From NCBI RefSeq assembly GCF_040822115.1, contig NZ_CP162004.1:1-64000 (forward strand): DNA of 64,000 nucleotides. Reading direction: 5' to 3'. Made by a program: the position numbers and the translations under genes. Below are positions 57,743 to 64,000 of the stretch, piece by piece (position 1 is the stretch's first letter; each line of letters opens with the position of its first letter). The DNA comes from Flavobacterium sp. WC2421 (GTDB lineage: Bacteria; Bacteroidota; Bacteroidia; Flavobacteriales; Flavobacteriaceae). The notes under the pieces are model-generated. The model ran no database searches. It was not told the origin of the DNA and saw nothing but the letters and a program-made list of their open reading frames with translations.

Positions 57743-58294
57743 TTATACTTTTTCAACTTGCATAAAACTCAATTCTAAAGGTGTTTTTCTTCCGAAAATT
57801 TTCACCATTACTTCTAGTTTACGCTTTTCTTCATTGATTTTTTCAACCGTTCCGTTAAAACCATTAAAAGGGCCATCAATAACCTTAATAGTTTCTCCCA
57901 AATTGAAAGGAATAGCACGAGTATCAGTATTAACTGCCAACTCATCTACTTTACCTAGCATTCTATTAACTTCAGAAAGTCTTAGAGGAACAGGCTCACC
58001 ACCTTTAGTCTCACCCAAAAAACCAATAACACTAGTTATAGACTTAATAATATGAGGTATCTCTCCAACAAGATTTGCTTCAATCATAACATAACCAGGA
58101 AAATAAACTTTATCCTTGATTATTTTTTTTCCTTCTTTTACAGTAACTACTTTTTCAGTAGGAACTAGAACTTGAGAAACATAATCACCCATCTCTAATC
58201 TAGAGATTTCAGTTTCTATGTAAGCTTTCACTTTATTCTCCTGTCCACTTACTGCACGAACAACATACCACTTTTTTACATTATTATCTGCCAT
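57743..58294 (-). CDS. nusG: transcription termination/antitermination factor NusG
   Basis: The 183-aa NusG has the NGN domain (KKWYVVRAVSGQENKVKAYIE, YFPGYVMIEANL) and a C-terminal KOW motif (IKVIDGPFNGFNGTVEKINEEKRKL). It binds RNA polymerase and couples transcription to translation or Rho. An ATG pair makes 58297 an alternative start. It follows secE by 5 bp. Confidence 0.97.
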   Translation of the reverse strand: MADNNVKKWYVVRAVSGQENKVKAYIETEISRLEMGDYVSQVLVPTEKVVTVKEGKKIIKDKVYFPGYVMIEANLVGEIPHIIKSITSVIGFLGETKGGEPVPLRLSEVNRMLGKVDELAVNTDTRAIPFNLGETIKVIDGPFNGFNGTVEKINEEKRKLEVMVKIFGRKTPLELSFMQVEKV

Positions 58295-58302
58295 CACAAA
58301 AA

Positions 58303-58500
58303 CTACGCTTTTATCCAGTTAAAAAATCCAGCTAATGCTTTTGCAAAAAACTCATCTACTCCCCATGTTGCCAAAGCGAATAGAACAGAAAAAATAGCAA
58401 CAACAATCGTTAGACGTTGCACCTCAGCCCATGTTGGCCAAGTCATATTTGACTTTAATTCCTCAAATGCTTCTGATATGTAATTAACTACTTTTGCCAT
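58303..58500 (-). CDS. secE: preprotein translocase subunit SecE
   Basis: The 65-aa protein has the SecE signature FEELKSNMTWPTWAEVQRLT, an amphipathic helix, followed by one membrane span (VVAIFSVLFALATWGVDEF). This is the single-span form typical outside the enterobacteria. It lies between tRNA-Trp and nusG, as in many genomes. Confidence 0.96.
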   Translation of the reverse strand: MAKVVNYISEAFEELKSNMTWPTWAEVQRLTIVVAIFSVLFALATWGVDEFFAKALAGFFNWIKA

Positions 58501-58519
58501 TATGATATATTTTATTTTG

Positions 58520-58590
58520 CACGGGCGGAGGGATTCGAACCCCCATCAACGGTTTTGGAGACCGCTATTCTACCCTTGAACTACGCCCGT
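58520..58590 (-). tRNA. tRNA-Trp (CCA)
   Basis: A 71-nt cloverleaf on the minus strand. The acceptor arms ACGGGCG and CGCCCGT pair fully with G as discriminator, the anticodon loop CTCCAAA gives CCA, and the T arm contains GTTCGAATC. It lies between tuf and secE. Confidence 0.97.
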
Positions 58591-58595
58591 ATTAA

Positions 58596-58627
58596 AAACC
58601 AGTAACAACCTAAGCCGTTACTGGTTT
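58596..58627 (-). terminator. perfect 11-bp hairpin between tuf and tRNA-Trp
   Basis: AAACCAGTAAC and GTTACTGGTTT pair perfectly around a 10-base loop. On the minus strand it follows tuf and is trailed by T5. It may be a partial terminator or processing site that separates tuf mRNA from the secE-rpoC part. Confidence 0.8.
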
Positions 58628-58644
58628 AAATTTATTTTATAGAA

Positions 58645-59829
58645 TTATGCAATTTCAGTTACCTGACCTGCACCAACTGTTCTACCACCTTCACGAATCG
58701 CAAAACGTAAACCTACGTTTAATGCAATTGGACTTAATAATTTAACATCAATTGTTAAGTTATCTCCAGGCATAACCATTTCTACACCTGTAGGCAAAGT
58801 AATGATTCCAGTTACATCCGTTGTACGCACGTAAAACTGTGGACGATAGTTATTATGGAATGGAGTATGACGTCCACCTTCTTCTTTTTTCAAGATATAA
58901 ACCTCAGCCTTGAAAGTATCATGTGGTTTAACAGAACCTGGCTTACAGATTACCATTCCTCTTTTGATATCTTCTTTTTGAATACCTCTTAAAAGGATAC
59001 CCACGTTATCTCCAGCTTCACCTCTATCAAGGATTTTACGGAACATCTCAACTCCTGTAATAGTAGAAGTCAATTTTTCAGCTCCCATACCAATGATTTC
59101 AACTGGATCTCCTGTATTAGCAACTCCTGTTTCGATACGACCTGTAGCAACAGTTCCACGACCAGTGATTGAGAATACATCTTCAACAGGCATTAAGAAA
59201 GGTTTTGCAACATCTCTTACTGGCTCTTCAATCCAAGAGTCAACAGCTTCCATCAATTCAAGAATTTTAGGAACCCATGCTGGATCATTATTCAATCCAC
59301 CTAAAGCAGAACCTTGAACAACAGGACCATTATCTCCATCATATTCATAGAAAGACAATAAGTCTCTGATTTCCATTTCAACTAATTCTAATAATTCCTC
59401 ATCATCAACCATATCCACTTTATTCATGAATACAACCATTCTAGGAATACCAACTTGACGACCTAAAAGGATATGCTCACGTGTTTGTGGCATTGGTCCA
59501 TCAGTAGCAGCAACTACAAGAATAGCACCATCCATTTGAGCAGCTCCAGTAACCATGTTTTTTACGTAATCCGCGTGACCAGGACAGTCAACGTGAGCGT
59601 AATGACGATTAGCAGTTTCATACTCAACGTGAGATGTATTAATTGTAATACCTCTTTCTTTTTCTTCAGGAGCATTGTCAATTTGATCAAATGATTTTGC
59701 TTGACAGTAACCTGCATCAGATAACACTTTAGTTATTGCCGCAGTTAATGTAGTTTTTCCGTGATCCACGTGCCCAATTGTTCCAATGTTTAAGTGGGGT
59801 TTGTTACGGTTAAAGGTTTCTTTTGCCAT
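58645..59829 (-). CDS. tuf: translation elongation factor Tu
   Basis: The 394-aa EF-Tu delivers aminoacyl-tRNA to the ribosome. The GTPase motifs are GHVDHGKTT at residues 18-26, DCPGHADY at about 80 and NKVD at about 135. Domains II and III end in [13 protein letters not shown]. It is preceded by three tRNA genes and followed by tRNA-Trp, the same arrangement of tRNA and tuf as the E. coli tufB region but without tRNA-Gly. Confidence 0.99.
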   Translation of the reverse strand: MAKETFNRNKPHLNIGTIGHVDHGKTTLTAAITKVLSDAGYCQAKSFDQIDNAPEEKERGITINTSHVEYETANRHYAHVDCPGHADYVKNMVTGAAQMDGAILVVAATDGPMPQTREHILLGRQVGIPRMVVFMNKVDMVDDEELLELVEMEIRDLLSFYEYDGDNGPVVQGSALGGLNNDPAWVPKILELMEAVDSWIEEPVRDVAKPFLMPVEDVFSITGRGTVATGRIETGVANTGDPVEIIGMGAEKLTSTITGVEMFRKILDRGEAGDNVGILLRGIQKEDIKRGMVICKPGSVKPHDTFKAEVYILKKEEGGRHTPFHNNYRPQFYVRTTDVTGIITLPTGVEMVMPGDNLTIDVKLLSPIALNVGLRFAIREGGRTVGAGQVTEIA

Positions 59830-59882
59830 TTTACTTAATTTTTAATCTAGTTATATATTCATTTCAATTTCCTACTTACTTG

Positions 59883-59954
59883 AGCCAATGTCGGGAATTG
59901 AACCCGAGACCTCTTCCTTACCAAGGAAGCACTCTACCCCTGAGCTACACCGGC
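59883..59954 (-). tRNA. tRNA-Thr (GGU)
   Basis: A 72-nt cloverleaf on the minus strand with acceptor arms GCCGGTG and CATTGGC (two G-T pairs), anticodon loop TTGGTAA giving GGU, and T arm GTTCAATTC. It is 53 bp upstream of tuf. Confidence 0.95.
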
Positions 59955-59990
59955 AGAGACTTTCATTTAGATTTATCTAATCTAAATTTG

Positions 59991-60071
59991 TGGGGAGAGC
60001 AGGATTCGAACCTGCGAAGTTTACACAGCAGATTTACAGTCTGCCCTCGTTGGCCGCTTGAGTATCTCCCC
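59991..60071 (-). tRNA. tRNA-Tyr (GUA)
   Basis: An 81-nt class II tRNA with a long variable arm on the minus strand. The acceptor is GGGGAGA with TCTCCCC, the anticodon loop is CTGTAAA giving GUA, and the discriminator is A. It lies between the two tRNA-Thr genes. Confidence 0.96.
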
Positions 60072-60126
60072 TCTTTTTTTATCTTAATATTACATTTAGC
60101 CAAATGCAATACTACTGCTTATTTTG

Positions 60127-60200
60127 AGCCGGCGGAGGGACTCGAACCCACGACCTGCTGATTACAAATCAGCTGCTCTAGCCAACTGAGCTACGCTGGC
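60127..60200 (-). tRNA. tRNA-Thr (UGU)
   Basis: A 74-nt cloverleaf on the minus strand with anticodon loop TTTGTAA giving UGU and T arm GTTCGAGTC. The acceptor arms GCCAGCG and CGCCGGC leave one A-C mismatch at pair 4:69. It is the first gene after the promoter at 60239-60267. Confidence 0.93.
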
Positions 60201-60207
60201 AGTTTCA

Positions 60208-60238
60208 ATAAAAAAAGTCCGCTATTTCTAACGGACTG
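60208..60238 (-). terminator. terminator of hpf, overlapping the tRNA-tuf start site
   Basis: On the minus strand AGTCCGTTAG and an AGCGGACT arm are followed by T7. It ends transcripts from hpf. The promoter box at 60239-60246 lies immediately upstream, so transcripts from it would start within the left arm. Confidence 0.85.
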
Positions 60239-60267
60239 CAAATGTAGAGATTTTATCTCTCAATCAA
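60239..60267 (-). promoter_or_regulatory. promoter of the tRNA-Thr-Tyr-Thr-tuf operon
   Basis: On the minus strand TTG (60265-60267) and TACATTTG (60239-60246) are separated by 18 bp. Both match the Bacteroidota -33/-7 consensus, making this the best complete promoter in the window. The start site would be about 60233-60236. Confidence 0.75.
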
Positions 60268-60292
60268 AACATTTTTTAAAAAAATTTTAATA

Positions 60293-60595
60293 TTATATAT
60301 GTGCTCTTATCTTTTCTTTCCTTTTTACCAACAATCGCTCTAACGATTCAGCCGAAAGTTCTATTGCCTCTTCGAAAGTCTTACACTGTTTTTTTACTAA
60401 AAAATCATCTCCCGGAACATTAATTTTAACCTCAACAATTTTATTTTCTTTATCACTCGTCTTTTCAACTTTTAAATAAACATCAGAAGAAACTACCTTA
60501 TCGTAATACTTCTCTAATTTATCCATTCGTTCTTGAACATAATTTACTAGTTTTCCGTCAACTGCAAAGTTAACTGCATGAACATTTACCTTCAT
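60293..60595 (-). CDS. hpf: ribosome hibernation-promoting factor (HPF/RaiA)
   Basis: A 100-aa protein of the short HPF/YfiA family. Starting with MKVNVHAVNFAVDGKLVNYVQERMDKLEKYYD, it shows the beta-alpha-beta pattern that binds the 30S channel and stalls translation. Residues KTFEEAIELSAESLERLLVKRKEK form the final helix. The ATG at 60595 is preferred over 60601. It follows the Xer-type recombinase by 36 bp. Confidence 0.93.
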   Translation of the reverse strand: MKVNVHAVNFAVDGKLVNYVQERMDKLEKYYDKVVSSDVYLKVEKTSDKENKIVEVKINVPGDDFLVKKQCKTFEEAIELSAESLERLLVKRKEKIRAHI

Positions 60596-60631
60596 AATCA
60601 TTTTTTTTAATGGTTAAACTATTTCGAATTA

Positions 60632-61525
60632 TTATTTATTCCTTGGATGAGCGTCCTTATACACTTTTTGCAATTCTGACAAACTACTGTGCGTGTAAAT
60701 TTGCGTCGAAGCCAAACTAGAATGTCCTAACAATTCTTTCACTGAATTCAAATCGGCCCCGTTATTCAATAAGTGAGTCGCAAATGTATGCCTTAAAATA
60801 TGCGGACTTTTCTTTACTTTTTCCGAGACAGTACTAAAGTAAGAATTTATTAATCGATACACAAAAGATTCATTCAATTTTAACCCTTTTTTTGTTAGAA
60901 AAAAAAAGTCATTATCCTTAATATATTCCAAATCAGATCGCTCCTTTATATATTGAGAAAATTGAGATTTAATAATTGGCAAAACAGGCAAGATTCTTTC
61001 TTTATTCCTCTTACCAAGTACCTTAATTGTACTATTCTCAACGTTAACATTACTAATATTGAGATGAATTAATTCAGCCCTTCGCATACCTGTAGTATAA
61101 AACAAATCAATTATCAATTTGTTTCTAATTTCTTCAAAACCTATTGGATTCTCAATAGTACTCAACACTTCCACCACTTCTTTTTCTGAAAAAGGTATCT
61201 GAAGCGTTTTAGGAATTTTTAAAGCTTTGTGTTTTAACAGAGGACTAACTTCTATTTGCTTTGTCTTTAATAGAAATTTATAAAAAGCTTTTAAAGATGC
61301 TATTTTTCTATTGACAGTTACATTAGACAAACCACCGTTTACAAGAGAAACGATCCAGCTTCTAATTCGACCATAACCCAGATGCACAATATTTTCTTCG
61401 TCAAAGTTTATTGTATTAAATGTTTGAAAGCTCAAAACATCATTTAAATACGCATTTACAGTATGTGAAGAATACTTTTTCTCCTTCAATAAATAATCCC
61501 GAAATGCCGCAATAATAGTAACCAT
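60632..61525 (-). CDS. xerC: tyrosine recombinase of the XerC/XerD type
   Basis: A 297-aa site-specific recombinase. The SAM-like N-terminal domain (FRDYLLKEKKYSSHTVNAYLNDV) is followed by the catalytic domain with Arg in TTGMRRAELIHL, Lys in VLGKRNKERILPV, His-x-x-Arg in HILRHTFATHLLNNG, His in LLGHSSLASTQ and the nucleophile Tyr in QIYTH. XerCD resolves chromosome dimers at dif. Location beside rpsU and hpf in core DNA supports a housekeeping role. The start at 61525 is preferred over 61555. Confidence 0.93.
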   Translation of the reverse strand: MVTIIAAFRDYLLKEKKYSSHTVNAYLNDVLSFQTFNTINFDEENIVHLGYGRIRSWIVSLVNGGLSNVTVNRKIASLKAFYKFLLKTKQIEVSPLLKHKALKIPKTLQIPFSEKEVVEVLSTIENPIGFEEIRNKLIIDLFYTTGMRRAELIHLNISNVNVENSTIKVLGKRNKERILPVLPIIKSQFSQYIKERSDLEYIKDNDFFFLTKKGLKLNESFVYRLINSYFSTVSEKVKKSPHILRHTFATHLLNNGADLNSVKELLGHSSLASTQIYTHSSLSELQKVYKDAHPRNK

Positions 61526-61605
61526 ATATAAAAATAAAAAAACCGTTAGCATCAAAGTTATAAAACTTTAATGACTAACGGTAATTATCATGTAAAAAGA
61601 ACTAC

Positions 61606-61800
61606 TTAGTTTTCTAAGTTGTCTTTCATGTTTTGAATATAAGCTGCTTTTTGAACTTTAATTCTATTTTTTACAGAAGGCTTAATAAAAGCAGTACGAG
61701 CTCTTAATTGACGAACAGTTCCTGTTTTATCAAATTTTCTCTTATAGCGCTTTAATGCTCTATCTATATTTTCTCCGTCTTTAATTGGTATAATTAACAT
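61606..61800 (-). CDS. rpsU: 30S ribosomal protein S21
   Basis: A 64-aa basic protein, MLIIPIKDGENIDRALKRYKRKF, with the S21 motif and a Lys/Arg-rich end. S21 sits near the 16S anti-Shine-Dalgarno end; in Bacteroidota the anti-Shine-Dalgarno is sequestered in part by S21. The start at 61800 matches family length, and a G-rich run GGGGGTGTC lies 7-15 bases upstream, unusual for this phylum. The recombinase gene follows after 80 bp. Confidence 0.95.
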   Translation of the reverse strand: MLIIPIKDGENIDRALKRYKRKFDKTGTVRQLRARTAFIKPSVKNRIKVQKAAYIQNMKDNLEN

Positions 61801-61917
61801 AATATTGACACCCCCTTTCGTTAAGTGTGCAAAAGTAATCATTAATTTGAATTACAGACCATGAATTTCAATTATTTTTTGGTGTGCCGGCAAAACACAA
61901 TTCCATTCCAAGACAAC

Positions 61918-62003
61918 ATTCCGTTTTTGCCGTCAGGCTATCCGCTACAATCTTTTATTCCGTTACACTTCATAAAAGGATTTTCACTTCTATCCTTCAC
62001 ACA
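61918..62003 (-). repeat. dispersed intergenic repeat, copy B
   Basis: Contains GTCAGGCTATCCG (61932-61944) and CTATCCTTCAC (61990-62000), exactly shared with the block at 23866-23985. The interval is 69 bp here and 105 bp there. It lies between rpsU and the acyl-CoA dehydrogenase terminator. Confidence 0.7.
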
Positions 62004-62034
62004 TAAAAAAAGAGCCAACAACTAAACTGGCTCT
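62004..62034 (-). terminator. terminator of the acyl-CoA dehydrogenase gene
   Basis: On the minus strand AGAGCCA and TGGCTCT arms (62011-62017 and 62028-62034) are followed by T7. Confidence 0.88.
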
Positions 62035-62060
62035 TCTAAATCACTCTAGTTCGTTCGCTT

Positions 62061-63230
62061 TTATTTCACCGCTGGCTTATAATTTTGTTTGTCAATTATC
62101 ATTTTTGCTAAAATCTCTTTAAGAATTTCCGAAGTTCCACCCCCAATTGGCCCTAAACGGCTGTCTCTAAACATACGTGCTAAAGGATATTCTTCCATAT
62201 AACCATAACCACCTAACATTTGTAAACAACTATATATTGTTTCGTCAGCCACCTTTGTAGATTTTAATTTAGCCATAGTAGCCTCCTTAACCACATATTC
62301 TCCTTTATCCAATCGAGCTACAGCAGCATAATTAAACACTTTGCAATGCTCAACATCAGTAGCATGTTCTACCAAAGTATGTCTTAAAGCTTGAAACTTA
62401 TCGATTGTCCTACCAAAAGCCTCACGTTGCCCCATATATTCGATCGTATAATCAATTGCATACTCCGCTCTAGCATGACCATTTATTGCCATAATCAAAC
62501 GCTCTAAAGCAAAATGCTGCATAATATAAGGAAACCCCTTTCCTTCTTCTCCCATCAAATTTTCTACAGGAATTTCAACATTATCAAATGCAATTTCCGC
62601 AGTATCTGAAGCTCTCCATCCTAATTTATCCAGTTTTACAGCGGAAACTCCTTTTAAATTACTATCCATCAAGAACATACTGATCCCTTTATTACCTAGC
62701 TCAGGACTAGTTTTGGCTGCAACAACATAATAATCTCCATAAACACCATTAGTGATGAATGTCTTAGAACCATTAATAATATATTTATCTCCTTTTTTAA
62801 CAGCTGTCGTGCGCATACCAGCAACATCGCTACCTCCAAAGGGCTCTGTAATACACAAAGCGCCAATTTTATCACCAGATATACTTGGCGCTAAATACTC
62901 ACGTTTAATTCGCTCATCCCCTTCTGCATTCAAATGGGTCATCGCTAAATAAGAATGTGCCCACATTGCAGCCGCAAAACCTGCTGATTTAATTTTTTGA
63001 AGTTCTTCTAAAAAAATAACAGTGTAAAATAAATCTAAGTTTAATCCACCATAAACCTCAGGATAGCGTATTCCGAAAAAACCCATTTCTCCAAATTTTT
63101 TCCATATAAAACGCTCAATTGTCCCCGTTTTTTCCCATTTTTCAATATGCGGAACAACTTCTTTCTGTAAAAAATCTTTTAAACTCTCTCTAAATAATTG
63201 GTGTTCTTCTGTGAAATAATTTGAATCCAT
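62061..63230 (-). CDS. acyl-CoA dehydrogenase (LCAD/IVD-like)
   Basis: A 389-aa FAD flavoenzyme that introduces the trans-2 double bond in acyl-CoA. FAD and substrate segments are ALCITEPFGGSDVAGMRTTAVKKGD and ITNGVYGDYYVVAAKT. The C-terminal GPIGGGTSEILKEIL has Gly where MCAD has its catalytic Glu (YEGT). The Glu in HFALERLIMAINGHARAEY on helix G probably serves instead, as in LCAD and isovaleryl-CoA dehydrogenase. The substrate is likely a long or branched acyl-CoA. It stands alone. Confidence 0.92.
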   Translation of the reverse strand: MDSNYFTEEHQLFRESLKDFLQKEVVPHIEKWEKTGTIERFIWKKFGEMGFFGIRYPEVYGGLNLDLFYTVIFLEELQKIKSAGFAAAMWAHSYLAMTHLNAEGDERIKREYLAPSISGDKIGALCITEPFGGSDVAGMRTTAVKKGDKYIINGSKTFITNGVYGDYYVVAAKTSPELGNKGISMFLMDSNLKGVSAVKLDKLGWRASDTAEIAFDNVEIPVENLMGEEGKGFPYIMQHFALERLIMAINGHARAEYAIDYTIEYMGQREAFGRTIDKFQALRHTLVEHATDVEHCKVFNYAAVARLDKGEYVVKEATMAKLKSTKVADETIYSCLQMLGGYGYMEEYPLARMFRDSRLGPIGGGTSEILKEILAKMIIDKQNYKPAVK

Positions 63231-63421
63231 GTATTTTAATATTTTTTTTTACTTTTATAAATTGAAGTGATTGAAAAGAAAAGCAAAGGCTTTATATTTC
63301 AGACTTAAGTTTTTTTTTGAACTACATAACTAAGATCTGATTTAATGAAAGAAAAATACGCAACAAAAACAACTATTTTGCAGTAAATTAAAAAAATTTA
63401 AACCATTTCAATTATACACTT

Positions 63422-64000
63422 CTAATTAAAGTCCAAATATAAGGCAATTATTTTTGCTTTTTCAACAGGAAAACCCTTAATATTTATTAAATCCTCAATA
63501 TTATTAAAATTTCCATTCATACTTCGATAGATAATAATCTCTTTAGCCAAAGGATATTTAAAATAAGGAAATTGAGCCATTTCTTTCAAAGACGCATTAT
63601 TTATATTCACTTTTTTCAAATTACTAACAGCAACAATTTTAAAATGGGAATCAAGATTAGCGATCACTTCAGGAGATAAACCCCAAACGTCTTTCATTTG
63701 ATCCATCGAAACAAAGCCTCCAAGACTTTCTTTTAAAATCAATATCCTTTTAGAAATCACCTCGCCTATACCATAAATTTTAATCAAATCTTCTTGCGTT
63801 GCCTTATTGATATCAATTAAAACTAATTTTTCCTTCTTAGGAAAATTTACAATCGACTTGTTTTTATAATCTACATACTCTTTACGTTCCTTTTTATTGT
63901 TTACCCAATCTGGAAATTTAAAAAGTGGCGCTATACTATTCAATAACGAATCTGATACTTGAGTAACAGCCTGAAATTGTTTTGCAGAGTTTACATATTT
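63422..64000 (-). CDS. helix-hairpin-helix (ComEA-like) protein, 5' end outside the window
   Basis: At least 192 aa. The frame stays open to the window edge, so the true start is beyond 64000. Two HhH-type segments are visible: DINKATQEDLIKIYGIGEVISKRIL and NINNASLKEMAQFPYFKYPLAKEII, the latter followed by NIEDLINIKGFPVEKAKIIALYL. These resemble ComEA and PilT-like DNA-binding helix pairs. A TTG at 63943 inside the frame is not the natural start. A role in DNA binding or uptake is inferred only from the motif. Confidence 0.85.
   Translation of the reverse strand, partial: KYVNSAKQFQAVTQVSDSLLNSIAPLFKFPDWVNNKKERKEYVDYKNKSIVNFPKKEKLVLIDINKATQEDLIKIYGIGEVISKRILILKESLGGFVSMDQMKDVWGLSPEVIANLDSHFKIVAVSNLKKVNINNASLKEMAQFPYFKYPLAKEIIIYRSMNGNFNNIEDLINIKGFPVEKAKIIALYLDFN

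Noticed and set aside
59823..60161. 112-codon forward ORF across the tRNA cluster
   Set aside because: It is antisense to three tRNA genes. Its peptides (for example ELNPRPLPYQGS and GLEPTT) are typical spurious translations of tRNA sequence.
60632..61525. Integrase of a mobile element
   Set aside because: The recombinase sits among rpsU and hpf with no attachment-site duplication or cargo genes, so a housekeeping Xer role fits better.

Overview
The window looks like the dnaA end of a Flavobacterium-type chromosome (family Flavobacteriaceae, phylum Bacteroidota). It is strongly AT-rich. Base 1 is the A of the dnaA ATG, so the probable origin lies just outside. Several genes are preceded by the Bacteroidota -7 box TAnnTTTG rather than an enterobacterial -10. 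Long-form GAPDH, paired methylmalonyl-CoA mutase subunits, a DivIC/FtsB-type protein and a mitochondrial-type aconitase beside AcnB all fit this lineage. I see no phage, insertion sequence, CRISPR array or foreign island. This is core chromosome, and the less ordinary signals are in regulatory and intergenic DNA.

Layout. 1-5.7 kb (+): dnaA, a low-molecular-weight tyrosine phosphatase, an RsmI-family methyltransferase, a SnoaL-like lipoprotein, an aminotransferase and a 2,4-dienoyl-CoA-reductase-type SDR. 5.8-8.1 kb (-): a receiver-like protein without a phosphoacceptor, YceI, pirin and a Crp/Fnr regulator. 8.4-14.8 kb (+): udk, a DivIC-like protein, the two methylmalonyl-CoA mutase subunits and two paralogous secreted proteins. 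14.9-18.9 kb (-): an envelope set with a lysozyme-like protein, DUF2279, mltG, a GNAT and dapF. 19-22 kb (+): an HtrA/Deg protease and GAPDH, followed by an amino-acid permease (-). 24-29 kb (+): a TPR protein, then a short KdpD-like kinase, a KdpE-like regulator and a Kup potassium transporter. 29-36 kb: small accessory enzymes, a LysM-NlpC/P60 hydrolase and a kelch protein. 36-44 kb (-): two different aconitases, a MoxR ATPase and a periplasmic parvulin. 44-46 kb: prfC and small proteins. 46.5-60.2 kb (-): tRNA-Thr, tRNA-Tyr, tRNA-Thr, tuf, tRNA-Trp, secE, nusG, rplK, rplA, rplJ, rplL, rpoB, rpoC and a DUF3467 gene. 60.3-64 kb (-): hpf, a Xer-type recombinase, rpsU, an acyl-CoA dehydrogenase and a 5'-truncated helix-hairpin-helix protein cut by the window edge.

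The most interesting signals are these: (i) three perfect ATCTTTATA repeats phased at 11 and 21 bp between the KdpE-like gene and kup, which suggest a two-component system that controls Kup directly; (ii) a dispersed intergenic repeat family with at least two clear copies and a likely third; (iii) heptamer tandem repeats in the gapdh-permease and rpoB-rpoC spacers; (iv) an orphan forward terminator upstream of prfC that implies an unannotated short transcript; (v) hairpins at the rplL-rpoB and tuf-tRNA-Trp junctions, and a promoter overlapping a terminator ahead of the tRNA-tuf operon.

All calls come from reading the sequence and from knowledge of protein families. No database search was run.
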